Positions 8,101 to 13,917 are shown, counted from the first letter of the stretch. The stretch is 13,917 bases of DNA from JBBRSL01 sp038245435 (GCA_038245435.1 JBBRSL010000027.1:1-13917); one strand, 5' to 3'. Translations and numbers: made by a program. Notes: a model not told the origin generated them from the sequence alone.

Positions 8101-8749
8101 CACAGGTAAGCACAAGTGGAATATCGAGTTCTTTTCCAAGTGTAAACAGCTGATCATTAACACGTTTCTGCTCATCCCACTGTGTGCCATGATGCTGAAT
8201 CTCAAAATAGTACCTATCCCCAAAAATTGATTTATACCACTCGGCAATTTCTTTTGCTTTACGGTAATCGCCATTGCGCAGATTTTCACCAACTTCACCA
8301 CCAATACAACCTGAAAGAGCAATAAGCCCTTCGTGATATTGCTCAATTAAGTCATGATCAATGCGCGGTTTATGATAAAACCCCTCAAGGTTCGCAATGG
8401 TACTGAGCTTCATAAGGTTCTGATAACCTTGCATGTTCATCGCCAGTAAGACAAGATGAAATCGCCCTTTATCTTTGGCTGGGTCTTTGTTTGTATGCTT
8501 GCGGCTCGCAATGTACGTCTCAATCCCAATAATTGGCTTAATGCCACGACTTTTAGCCTCTTTATAAAACTCAATAGCGCCGGATAAACTGCCATGATCA
8601 GTTATGGCAATCGATTCCATGCCGAGCTCTTTGACGTAATCGAGCATTTCGGGTATTTTTTGTAGACCATCAAGCACACTATAATGCGTGTGATTGTGCA
8701 AATGCACATAGTCTGATGCTACAAGGGTAGCCTTTTGTTTAGTCGTCAT
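5111..8749 (-). CDS. dnaE: DNA polymerase III subunit alpha
   Basis: The replicative polymerase, 1212 residues, a normal length for DnaE1. The PHP domain comes first: HLHNHTHYSVLDG at 16-28, TDHGSLSGA at 50-58, GIETYIA at 75-81, H98, SGCIGGE at 146-152 and CDAHYL at 216-221. All the usual metal ligands appear intact (H18, H20, D27, H52, E77, H98, C148, D217, H219). The C-family polymerase core has PDIDIDI at 424-430 and MDFLGL at 580-585 (D581 the third carboxylate), then VFQLES and ALYRPGP. The helix-hairpin-helix region follows, then an OB fold at about 1012-1090, a basic Gly/Lys-rich linker at about 1108-1140, and a small C-terminal domain. The ATG has AAGGAG 4 bases upstream. It appears to be its own transcription unit: a terminator lies just upstream, after ytxH, and no gene follows in the same direction within 1 kb. 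No dnaQ is in the window. Confidence 0.98.
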   Translation of the reverse strand: MTTKQKATLVASDYVHLHNHTHYSVLDGLQKIPEMLDYVKELGMESIAITDHGSLSGAIEFYKEAKSRGIKPIIGIETYIASRKHTNKDPAKDKGRFHLVLLAMNMQGYQNLMKLSTIANLEGFYHKPRIDHDLIEQYHEGLIALSGCIGGEVGENLRNGDYRKAKEIAEWYKSIFGDRYYFEIQHHGTQWDEQKRVNDQLFTLGKELDIPLVLTCDAHYLKHEDQEAHEILLCVQTGAFLSEDNRFSLKGTDLHVTEPDELIEAWGDTPEVITNTKAIADRCDLELDLGKILIPKFEVPKGETEKSYLHEHVFQGLAWRYGGVEYQDSKKLTIEDARKKIPEAQLERADYELGVIDNMGFNGYFLIIWDFIGWGKDQGIIFGPGRGSAAGSIVAYSLRITELDPLKYDLLFERFLNPDRISMPDIDIDIQDSRRDEVIQYCVEKYGTNRVANIVTFGKMAARNAIRDVARVLQVPYAEADRLAKLVPPPVQGRHILLKKSLIENQDLKAEYEKNPIARQVYDMATRLEGTIRSHGVHAAGVVIAPDDIVKFAPLEMAQKGVVTTQYSMNPIEELGLLKMDFLGLSNLTTIKNALRIVKRVYGQDIDIEKVPLNDPATFGLLSHGDTTGVFQLESAGMKRYLKELKPTVFDDIVAMVALYRPGPMQWIDDFISRKHGKKAITYVDGAMEPALKSTYGVLVYQEQVMQISKEMCGFTGGQADTLRKAIGKKQVEVMKKLKRDFIDGAVEVSGADRADMEAFWINLEDFAAYCFNKSHAACYALIAYWTAYLKANYPAAFMAAVMTSDYDDTDRLAIEIAECKHMGITVLPPSVNESFHEFAVVPHTKDEPAQIRFGMDAIKNVGHGAVAEIIRARDEDGQFKDIGDFITRVSSRLVNRKVWESLIKAGAYEEFAERGALLESIDAILAVGAKLTKEMKTGQTDLFGGDDSVAAPALNLQIGESSGQYSDHDFLLWERELLGLYLSKHPLEAFQAILDEKSVPLKEITAINDGKVATVGGTISEIRTIMTKNGQPMAFVKLEDFAGDEREIVVFPNAFKDYEGAWIRDKIVLVTGKVNGIDRDGTQMPEAKILADTVEMLTVEEAKSFEVTGKKTVLKNGGRGKRGAPGSPVKNTAPTAIPQASRLYVRVPDEGANEELQKIKKVLDGYRGDYEAVLVMGGSKQIIKLPLTVGNSSEMITELSNIIGKEHVKFQ

Positions 8750-8753
8750 TTGT

Positions 8754-8759
8754 CTCCTT
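8754..8759 (-). promoter_or_regulatory. ribosome binding site of dnaE
   Basis: AAGGAG on the minus strand, 4 bases before the ATG at 8749. It is the strongest Shine-Dalgarno in the window and supports this start over internal ATGs; the protein then begins 13 residues before the PHP motif, as is normal. Confidence 0.75.
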
Positions 8760-8805
8760 ATAAAACATGACCATAAGGAACAACGCGTAATTGGTTGTTA
8801 TATCT

Positions 8806-8811
8806 AGTATA
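8806..8811 (-). promoter_or_regulatory. candidate -10 element for dnaE
   Basis: TATACT on the minus strand directly after the terminator stem. Transcription would start near 8799 and give a leader of about 50 bases that includes the ribosome site. The expected -35 position falls inside the terminator hairpin and shows no match to TTGACA, so support is weak. A second candidate, TATAAC at 8802-8797, also lacks a -35. Confidence 0.3.
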
Positions 8812-8843
8812 TAAAAATACCCCACCATGCGGGGTATTTTTAT
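8811..8843 (-). terminator. intrinsic terminator after the ytxG/ytxH-like genes
   Basis: A perfect inverted repeat: arms 8811-8823 and 8831-8843 (13 base pairs, with four G:C pairs next to a 7-base loop), and T-rich flanks on both sides because the stem itself ends in A5/T5. It lies 18 bases after the ytxH-like stop and separates that unit from dnaE. The symmetry means it could also stop transcripts running the other way, out of an antisense start in the dnaE leader. Confidence 0.88.
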
Positions 8844-8861
8844 GCTGTAAAATTGACGCTT

Positions 8862-9266
8862 TTACTTTTCAGAGATGAAATCTCGAAGTTCATCCTTTGC
8901 TACTTGTGCAGCTACAACAGTATCTTCAAATTGCTCTTCGGTAACATCACCATTTCTGACTGAGGTAATAAGCTGTTTAACGCGACCTTGTGCGTCGTGT
9001 GCAGCCGCTAAAAGAACATCAAGTTCTTCTTTACCTTTTTTATTCAGTTTTTTAGCCTGTTCGCTGGCGTTAGCGATAACGTCGCTCAAATCTTCATAGG
9101 TATTTTTTAAACGAGCCTCGGCAATTTTATATGCTTTGGTGCCAGCCTCTTTAATATCGCTGCGTGTTTCTTTGCCGCTCTTTGGTGCAGTCAATACGCC
9201 AAGTGCATAGCCAGCAGCAAGTCCGGCGATTAATGCAAAACCAACGTTTTTTACATCTTTATTCAT
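8862..9266 (-). CDS. YtxH-like membrane protein
   Basis: A 134-residue protein of the YtxH type. It starts with a glycine/alanine-rich membrane segment at about 8-27 that ends in the family signature TAPKSGKETR (26-35), followed by a long charged, Ala/Lys/Glu-rich helical region that is probably coiled coil to the end. The function of the family is unknown; in Bacillus subtilis YtxH is a general stress protein encoded with YtxG. Here the gene lies 18 bases after a short YtxG-like gene, matching that arrangement. A ribosome site AAGGGAG lies about 9 bases before the ATG. A strong terminator follows the stop. The protein is probably anchored in the cytoplasmic membrane with the helix on one side; which side is not clear from sequence. 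Confidence 0.82.
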   Translation of the reverse strand: MNKDVKNVGFALIAGLAAGYALGVLTAPKSGKETRSDIKEAGTKAYKIAEARLKNTYEDLSDVIANASEQAKKLNKKGKEELDVLLAAAHDAQGRVKQLITSVRNGDVTEEQFEDTVVAAQVAKDELRDFISEK

Positions 9267-9284
9267 AATAATTGTCTCCCTTAT

Positions 9285-9524
9285 TTAACGCTTAAATAAA
9301 CCCATAAGGGTTTGGACTGCAGCCACTGGGCCGGCATTCCGTTTGAAATTATCAGCGGCTGCTTCGATATCTGTAGCAACACGATCTGCCTTTTCAGTAA
9401 TAGAATCAACATTCTTAAGTACTTTAATAAGCCAGGTCGTTGCGATAATCGCGAGAACTAAAAATATTGCGAGGGTAACCGATAGTATTACTACTAATAT
9501 TTGAAAAGCTTGAGTGTCATCCAT
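9285..9524 (-). CDS. small single-span membrane protein, YtxG/DUF948-like
   Basis: A 79-residue protein with one strong membrane segment at about 7-36 and a following amphipathic, Ala/Asp/Lys-rich helix at about 37-68, ending in a short basic tail. This layout matches proteins of the DUF948/YtxG kind, which are found next to YtxH in Firmicutes; the match is by shape and context and not by a diagnostic motif. It is the first gene of a two-gene unit with the YtxH-like gene. No Shine-Dalgarno is seen before the ATG, and the promoter places the transcription start on the A of that ATG, so the message is probably leaderless. The promoter -35 lies within or at the very end of the preceding uridylyltransferase region. 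Confidence 0.7.
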   Translation of the reverse strand: MDDTQAFQILVVILSVTLAIFLVLAIIATTWLIKVLKNVDSITEKADRVATDIEAAADNFKRNAGPVAAVQTLMGLFKR

Positions 9525-9530
9525 GGCAGT

Positions 9531-9559
9531 ATTATACCATGAATTATTAGTTAAGTCTA
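9531..9559 (-). promoter_or_regulatory. strong extended -10 promoter of the ytxG/ytxH-like unit
   Basis: On the minus strand: TAGACT (9559-9554, 4 of 6 to TTGACA), a 17-base spacer, then TGG followed by a perfect TATAAT (9536-9531), which makes an extended -10. The normal 7-base step puts the start site at 9524, exactly the A of the ATG. The -35 box overlaps the last codons of the upstream uridylyltransferase gene, so the unit is transcribed independently of the gat operon. Confidence 0.75.
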
Positions 9560-10422
9560 GTATTTATATACTCTTTAAAAGCAGGGCCAATGTTGGGGTC
9601 AACGAGCGCATGATCAACCACTGCTTTCAGATATCGTAGTTTGTCCCCGGCATCATGATAGACCCCGTCGATAAACTTGCCATACACTTTACCCTGCACT
9701 GCAAGTTCATTAATACTATCGGCCAGAACTAGCTCGCCGCCGTGCCCGGGTATCTCCTTGGCCACAATTGGTAAGATATCAGGCGTTAGCAAATAGCCCC
9801 CGACAGCGGCAAAAAGTGAAGGTGCTTTTTCTGGGCCCGGTTTTTCGACAAGCTGCGCAACTTTAAAGGTGCGCTTACCGAGCTGTTCGGCAATATCGGC
9901 AATACCATATTTGCTTGTGTCCTTTGGCTCGACTTCAATAAGCGAAATTACTGAGCTACCAGTCTGGTTATACACATCGAGTAACTGTTTGGCGTGCGGC
10001 ACTTCACTACGAAAAAAATCGTCTGCAAAAAACATGTAAAATGGCTCGTCCGCACCAAGTAGATGCGATGCATTAATAAGTGGCCGGGCATTACCCTTTG
10101 GCGTACCCTTTTGCCGTAAATAAATAAAATTGGCAAGTTCTGCAACTTTTTTAATCTCATTGGCTAGATCATCTTTACCTTTTGCCCGAAGTTCATTTTC
10201 GAGTTCATCACTACGGTCGAAATGGTCTTCAATCGCACGCTTGGTGCTACCGGTTACAATAATAATATCAGTTACTCCACTAGCGACCAGTTGCTCAACA
10301 ATAATTTGGATAACTGGCTTATCGATAATCGGCAACATTTCTTTCGGCATGGCTTTTGTTTGCGGCAAGAATCTGGTGCCAAGCCCTGCGGCTGCAATAA
10401 TAGCTTTTGTTGGTTGCTTCAC
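9547..10422 (-). CDS. UTP-glucose-1-phosphate uridylyltransferase-like nucleotidyltransferase
   Basis: A 291-residue sugar-nucleotide enzyme, expected to make UDP-glucose (or a related UDP/dTDP-sugar) from a sugar 1-phosphate and NTP in the cytoplasm. The N-terminus has the pyrophosphorylase signature AAGLGTRFLPQTKAMPKEML (11-30). FADDFF holds the metal site D134/D135, VEKP with K194 follows, then GGELVLADSI and YHDAGDKLRYLKA (D257, D260). The start is GTG at 10422-10420: the protein then begins normally and GGAG lies 8 bases upstream. It sits 3 bases after the gatB TAG, so it is probably co-transcribed with gatCAB. Near residues 108-117 the family's GLGHAV element is replaced by PKGNARPL, so this is a divergent branch and the substrate should be treated as open. 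It likely feeds surface glycan synthesis. Confidence 0.88.
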   Translation of the reverse strand: MKQPTKAIIAAAGLGTRFLPQTKAMPKEMLPIIDKPVIQIIVEQLVASGVTDIIIVTGSTKRAIEDHFDRSDELENELRAKGKDDLANEIKKVAELANFIYLRQKGTPKGNARPLINASHLLGADEPFYMFFADDFFRSEVPHAKQLLDVYNQTGSSVISLIEVEPKDTSKYGIADIAEQLGKRTFKVAQLVEKPGPEKAPSLFAAVGGYLLTPDILPIVAKEIPGHGGELVLADSINELAVQGKVYGKFIDGVYHDAGDKLRYLKAVVDHALVDPNIGPAFKEYINTRLN

Positions 10423-10425
10423 AGA

Positions 10426-11880
10426 CTAAGCTCCGAGTTGTTTTTTAATAAGTTCTTGCACTACAGCAGGGTTGGCGCGGCCTTGGCTCGCCTTCATAAC
10501 TTGGCCAACTAAAAAACCAATGGCTTTCATTTCACCGTTTCGGACGTCTTCGGCTGCTTTTTCATTTTCGCCGAGAATCTGCTCAATAATCATCACAAGT
10601 TCGCCCTCATCAGATACTTGCAGTAGGTTCTTTTCTACGGCAAGTTGTTGTGGATCTACATTATTTGCAACGATTTCAGGTAAAAGTTCTTTTGCAGCAG
10701 TACTGCTGAGCTGTGCACCGTCGGTCATTGAAGCAAGTGTCACAAGATACTCAATTGCGGCAGTTACTTGCTGCCACGTAATCTGACTTTCGGTTTCAAG
10801 CCGTTGTAGCTCGCCCAAACACCAGTTTGCAATTGTTTTGGCTGTTTTTTGATCATACTTTTCAGCTGCATAGCGAATAACTTCAGCCATTTCAGGTATT
10901 TCAAGTACTGTTTCGACCTGCGCACTATCTAGCCCAAGCTCGCCAAATTTTTCACGTAGTGCGGCAGGTAGCAGTGCAAGTTTTTCCGCTTCTGCAGCTA
11001 TCTGTGCTTTCGTGATTGTTACAGGTGGAATATCAGGGTCTGGGAAATAACGATAGTCATGAGCATCTTCTTTGGTACGCTGGCTAAACGTTTTTTGCTT
11101 AGCATCATCAAAGCCACGTGTTTCCTGGATAATTTCACCGCCCTTTTCAAGGATTTCAATCTGACGCTTAATTTCATACTCTACTGTTTTTTCGACAGAT
11201 TTAAAGCTATTGAGATTCTTCGTTTCGCTACGGGTGCCCATTTTAGTGTGATCCTTGCTGACACTCACGTTGACATCAAAACGCATGTTACCTTGATACA
11301 AATCGACATCACTAACATCGGCAAATTTCATGAGTAGATACAGTTCATGCGCATACGCTTTAGCTTCGGCAGCATTATGGATATCAGGTTCGCTCACAAT
11401 TTCGAGCAGTGGCGTTCCGGCACGGTTGAGGTCTACAAGACTGTAATCGACACCCTCTGGATGGGTACTCTTGCCGGCATCGGCCTCGAGATGTGCACAC
11501 GTAATGCCAACTGTTACATAGCTGCCGTCTTCCATTGGAGCCTCAACAGTACCCTTGCCAACAACTGGTCGCTCAAACTGCGTAATCTGGTAGCCCAGTG
11601 GTAAATCAGGGTAAAAATAGTGCTTGCGATCAAAATGACTGACTTCGGCAATTTCTGCGCGCAGTGCCAATCCAGCACGAATAGCAAGTGTTACTGCTTG
11701 CCCATTGAGTACCGGAAGTACACCGGGTAGTCCAACACAAATCGGGCTAATAAGGGTGTTCGACTTAGCGCCGCGGGCATCATTACTAACACCTGCGAAT
11801 AGCTTGGTGTTCGTCTTAAGCTGTACGTGGCATTCGATACCAATCGTTGGAAGATAGCCATCTACGAGGTAATCATTCAT
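10426..11880 (-). CDS. gatB: aspartyl/glutamyl-tRNA(Asn/Gln) amidotransferase subunit B
   Basis: The kinase/tRNA-binding subunit of GatCAB, 484 residues, normal length. It activates the misacylated Glu-tRNA(Gln) or Asp-tRNA(Asn) with ATP before amidation by GatA. The N-terminal PET112 domain has GIECHVQLKT at 14-23, GLPGVLPVLN at 50-59, and HYFYPDLPLGYQITQF at 87-102, then ITCAHLEADAGKS, DLNRAGTPLLEIVSEPD and GTRSETKNLNSF. YRYFPDPDIPPV marks the end of that domain, and the C-terminal about 150 residues form the helical and YqeY-like tail, ending KASQGRANP...LIKKQLGA. The ATG shares one base with the preceding TAA (TAATG), with AGGGG 8 bases upstream. Part of gatC-gatA-small protein-gatB-uridylyltransferase. 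Confidence 0.97.
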   Translation of the reverse strand: MNDYLVDGYLPTIGIECHVQLKTNTKLFAGVSNDARGAKSNTLISPICVGLPGVLPVLNGQAVTLAIRAGLALRAEIAEVSHFDRKHYFYPDLPLGYQITQFERPVVGKGTVEAPMEDGSYVTVGITCAHLEADAGKSTHPEGVDYSLVDLNRAGTPLLEIVSEPDIHNAAEAKAYAHELYLLMKFADVSDVDLYQGNMRFDVNVSVSKDHTKMGTRSETKNLNSFKSVEKTVEYEIKRQIEILEKGGEIIQETRGFDDAKQKTFSQRTKEDAHDYRYFPDPDIPPVTITKAQIAAEAEKLALLPAALREKFGELGLDSAQVETVLEIPEMAEVIRYAAEKYDQKTAKTIANWCLGELQRLETESQITWQQVTAAIEYLVTLASMTDGAQLSSTAAKELLPEIVANNVDPQQLAVEKNLLQVSDEGELVMIIEQILGENEKAAEDVRNGEMKAIGFLVGQVMKASQGRANPAVVQELIKKQLGA

Positions 11881-12293
11881 TAAAATACCCCTAAATCTTT
11901 AAAGGCACGGTAATACCCATTTAACGATCGTTTCACAATCTTTTCAGTCGGATGATAATTTGATTCATGAACTAAGCGATTGCGGATTTTGCGAGCGCTC
12001 CAGACTTCATCTTTATTCTTTAATACGTTTTTGGCTGAAACAAGTCGTTCGGCCATGGTGTCACCGGTATGCCCTAAGCACTTCAGTGCTTCATCGAGTA
12101 GTTTATCGGCATTGATAAGGCTCAAGCCGCGAGTTTTTTCATCCTGAAATTGCTCAACACAATCGTTCCATTCATTTTTAAAATGAGCGCTATCAATACC
12201 CTTACCATGAACGGATGATTTTGAGCTCAAACTAATCAGTACCAAAATAACGACGGCAGCAACAATAATAAATATTAAGCCCGATATGGTCAT
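11880..12293 (-). CDS. small membrane-anchored protein with HEPN-like RNRLVHE motif
   Basis: I do not recognise a named family. The 137-residue product has an N-terminal membrane segment (about 4-22), a short polar linker, and an all-helical cytoplasmic-looking domain (about 35-137). Near its end it has ARKIRNRLVHE at 100-110, where R104, N105 and H109 fit the R-N-x3-H pattern seen in HEPN-fold proteins, followed by a helix ending in YYRAFKDLG. It is packed between gatA and gatB: its ATG overlaps the gatA TGA by 4 bases (ATGA), its TAA overlaps the gatB ATG by 1 base, and AAGGG sits 8 bases before its ATG. Such tight coupling argues that it is real, expressed and made with GatCAB. It could be a HEPN-type RNase or RNA-binding module, or a non-catalytic helical domain with a similar short motif. 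Function unknown. Confidence 0.85.
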   Translation of the reverse strand: MTISGLIFIIVAAVVILVLISLSSKSSVHGKGIDSAHFKNEWNDCVEQFQDEKTRGLSLINADKLLDEALKCLGHTGDTMAERLVSAKNVLKNKDEVWSARKIRNRLVHESNYHPTEKIVKRSLNGYYRAFKDLGVF

Positions 12294-13720
12294 GACGGCA
12301 GCCCTTCGAATCCTGCGGCGAGCTCTAAAAGCTCAGCATCTTTTGTTTGCGGCGCCATAAGCTGAATGCCAACGGGCAAGTTACCTGCGAACCCTGCTGG
12401 AACGCTCACTGATGGAATACCCGTCAAGTTTGCAGATACTGTCATAATGTCCACAAGGTACATCGCCAAAGGATCATCAACATTTTCTCCGAGTTTAAAA
12501 GCAGTGCTTGGTGCCGTCGGCCCAATAAGAAAATCGACGTTCTTAAATACGGCATTAAATTCATTGATAAGTTTCGTGCGAACAGTTTGAGCTTTTTTAT
12601 AGTAAGCATCGTAATAACCACTACTCAGCACATAAGTACCTATTAATATTCGACGCTTATTTTCTGCTTCAAAGCCTTCTTCACGGGCCAGTTCATATGA
12701 CTCATTTAAATCTTTCGCCGTAGGCGCACTCAGGCCATAGCGTTGCCCATCGTAACGGCTCAAATTGCTACTAACTTCGGCCGGAACCAGCACATAATAT
12801 ACGGCTAGCGCCAGTGAGATTGATGGAATGCTCACTTCAATAACTTCAGCACCAGCGGCTTTGGCAGCTGCTATCTTCGCATCGATTACTGTTCTCACTT
12901 CTGCATCAAGACCTTCTCCAAAAAATTCTTTAACCAAGCCAACTTTTTTACCTTTTAAACTCGAATGAGTGATTTCGTAGGTTGCCTGCCGTTCAATGGT
13001 TGTGCCATCAAACGGATCTCGACCTGCGAGGGCATCAAGTACTAAAGCAGTATCTACTATGGTGTTTGCAAACGGGCCCAAAACATCAGTTGAGCTAGCC
13101 ATAGCCACAACGCCATACCGCGATACTAGGCCGTAGGTCGGCTTATAGCCAATAACACCACAGTAGCTGGCTGGCAAGCGAATCGAACCACCTGTATCGG
13201 TGCCAAGCGCAAAAGGCGTAAGCCCAAGTGCGACAGCGGCAGCTGAACCGCCAGATGAACCACCTGGAACACGGGTAATATCATGCGGGTTTTTACTCGG
13301 CCCAAATGCACTATTTTCAGTCGATGAGCCGTGCGCAAATGAGTCTAAGTTTGATTTAGCGACTAAAATTGCGCCTTCAGCTTCAAGTTTTTCGATAGCC
13401 GTTGCCTGATACGGTGCTTCAAAATTCTCCAAAATATGGCTGGCTGCAGTGGTTGGTGCGCCAAACGCTAAATAGTTATCTTTCGCGATAAATGGCACGC
13501 CCGCGAAACGACCAACTTCTTTACCATCTTTTACGAGTGAATCAATTTCAGCAGCACGGCTTCGGGCGCGTTCACTCGTTGTTGCAAGAACGGTATTGTA
13601 ATCAGTTGCAGCTTCAATAGCTGTTAAGGCTTTTTCTACTTGCTCAGTCGCAGTAGTCGCACCAGATTGAACCTGTTCGGCAATTTCTGCAATACTTGGC
13701 CACAATTCAAATACTTTCAT
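12290..13720 (-). CDS. gatA: aspartyl/glutamyl-tRNA(Asn/Gln) amidotransferase subunit A
   Basis: The glutaminase/amidase subunit of GatCAB, 476 residues, normal length. It frees ammonia from glutamine and passes it to GatB to convert Glu-tRNA(Gln) or Asp-tRNA(Asn). The Ser-cisSer-Lys triad of the amidase signature is present: K80 in IAKDN, S155 in PGGSSGGSAAA (152-162), and S179 in GTDTGGSIRLP (173-183). The usual MDEFAMGSS is NLDSFAHGSS here (124-133). The ATG follows the gatC TAA with no gap (TAAATG). The 3' end overlaps the next gene by ATGA. The TGA stop occurs at the expected family length, which supports standard code use in this genome. Confidence 0.97.
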   Translation of the reverse strand: MKVFELWPSIAEIAEQVQSGATTATEQVEKALTAIEAATDYNTVLATTSERARSRAAEIDSLVKDGKEVGRFAGVPFIAKDNYLAFGAPTTAASHILENFEAPYQATAIEKLEAEGAILVAKSNLDSFAHGSSTENSAFGPSKNPHDITRVPGGSSGGSAAAVALGLTPFALGTDTGGSIRLPASYCGVIGYKPTYGLVSRYGVVAMASSTDVLGPFANTIVDTALVLDALAGRDPFDGTTIERQATYEITHSSLKGKKVGLVKEFFGEGLDAEVRTVIDAKIAAAKAAGAEVIEVSIPSISLALAVYYVLVPAEVSSNLSRYDGQRYGLSAPTAKDLNESYELAREEGFEAENKRRILIGTYVLSSGYYDAYYKKAQTVRTKLINEFNAVFKNVDFLIGPTAPSTAFKLGENVDDPLAMYLVDIMTVSANLTGIPSVSVPAGFAGNLPVGIQLMAPQTKDAELLELAAGFEGLPS

Positions 13721-13917
13721 TTAGCCAACCATCCGCTTAACTTTAAACTGGTTATCTTCAATACTTGGAGCATTTTTTAATAACTCTTCGGGCGAAACGC
13801 CATAGTTAATCACTGTATCTGGTCGCACAACGTCAGTTAAACCGGTAACTTGGCTCGTAGGTTCGAGACCGGTCACGTCAACTTTTTGCAATTGTTGTAC
13901 ATACTCAACAATTGCAC
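13721..13917 (-). CDS. gatC: aspartyl/glutamyl-tRNA(Asn/Gln) amidotransferase subunit C, C-terminal part (5' end outside window)
   Basis: The minus strand is open from the window edge to a TAA at 13723-13721, giving 65 residues. The visible part matches the C-terminal two thirds of GatC: AIVEYVQQLQKVDVTGLEPT, then DVVRPDTV, SPEELLKNAPSIED and a basic NQFKVKRMVG end. GatC is a small belt-like subunit (about 95-100 residues) that wraps around GatA and GatB and stabilises the complex. The stop codon abuts the gatA ATG directly, as expected of a co-translated pair. The start, promoter and any upstream gene are beyond the window. It was assigned by reading the frame from the edge, as there is no start codon needed. 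Confidence 0.93.
   Translation of the reverse strand, partial: AIVEYVQQLQKVDVTGLEPTSQVTGLTDVVRPDTVINYGVSPEELLKNAPSIEDNQFKVKRMVG

Noticed and set aside
9559..9572. Small inverted repeat AGTAT-TTAT-ATACT near the end of the uridylyltransferase gene as a terminator
   Set aside because: The 5-base-pair A/T stem is too weak and lies inside the coding sequence; its T-tract is poor.
1..13917. CRISPR arrays, insertion sequences, tRNA or rRNA genes, prophage or defence islands
   Set aside because: No direct repeat array, transposase, cloverleaf or rRNA-like stretch was seen on either strand; gene content is housekeeping and surface functions.

Overview
This looks like a chromosomal segment of a reduced-genome bacterium, most likely a member of the Candidate Phyla Radiation close to Saccharibacteria (TM7). 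The grounds are the dense packing with one-to-few-base junctions, the set of genes (GatCAB, malic enzyme, a cysteine-free PilB-type ATPase, CAP and YtxH membrane proteins, a KTALGAE-type SpoU methylase), and the divergent flavour of several conserved motifs. TGA is used as a true stop (end of gatA, end of the deacetylase gene), so this is the standard bacterial code and not the UGA-glycine code of Gracilibacteria or Absconditabacteria. The taxonomic call is an inference without a database search.

Layout, left to right. 1-693 (+): 3' part of a malic enzyme gene, cut by the window edge. 673-3849 (-): pilB-like ATPase, then a family 2 glycosyltransferase, then a membrane-anchored NodB-type deacetylase whose gene overlaps the glycosyltransferase gene by 34 bases and the malic enzyme gene tail to tail by 21. 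3850-3923: a 74-base divergent promoter region. 3924-5098 (+): SpoU RNA methyltransferase and a CAP-domain membrane protein, joined by a TAATG stop/start overlap. 5111-8749 (-): dnaE, convergent with the CAP gene. 8750-8861: dnaE leader plus a strong intrinsic terminator. 8862-9524 (-): a YtxG/YtxH-like pair of small membrane proteins with its own strong promoter. 9547-13917 (-): a tight operon gatC (cut by the edge), gatA, a small membrane-anchored protein with an RNRLVHE motif, gatB, and a UTP-glucose-1-phosphate uridylyltransferase-like gene.

How the genes work together. The GatCAB amidotransferase supplies Gln-tRNA(Gln) and/or Asn-tRNA(Asn) by transamidation. The nucleotidyltransferase, glycosyltransferase and deacetylase suggest production and modification of a surface glycan or lipid-linked sugar. 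The PilB-type ATPase is the motor for type IV pilus assembly, and the CAP protein is probably exposed on the outside of the membrane. Malic enzyme makes pyruvate and NAD(P)H from malate. DnaE is the replicative polymerase and keeps a complete PHP metal site.

There are no RNA genes, mobile elements, CRISPR arrays or long repeats that I can see, and no gene-free stretch over 112 bases. The points most worth a second look are the HEPN-like membrane protein inside the gat operon, two promoters placed so that the transcripts would start at or within a few bases of the ATG, the overlapping glycosyltransferase/deacetylase pair, and the loss of the zinc-knuckle cysteines in the PilB-like ATPase.
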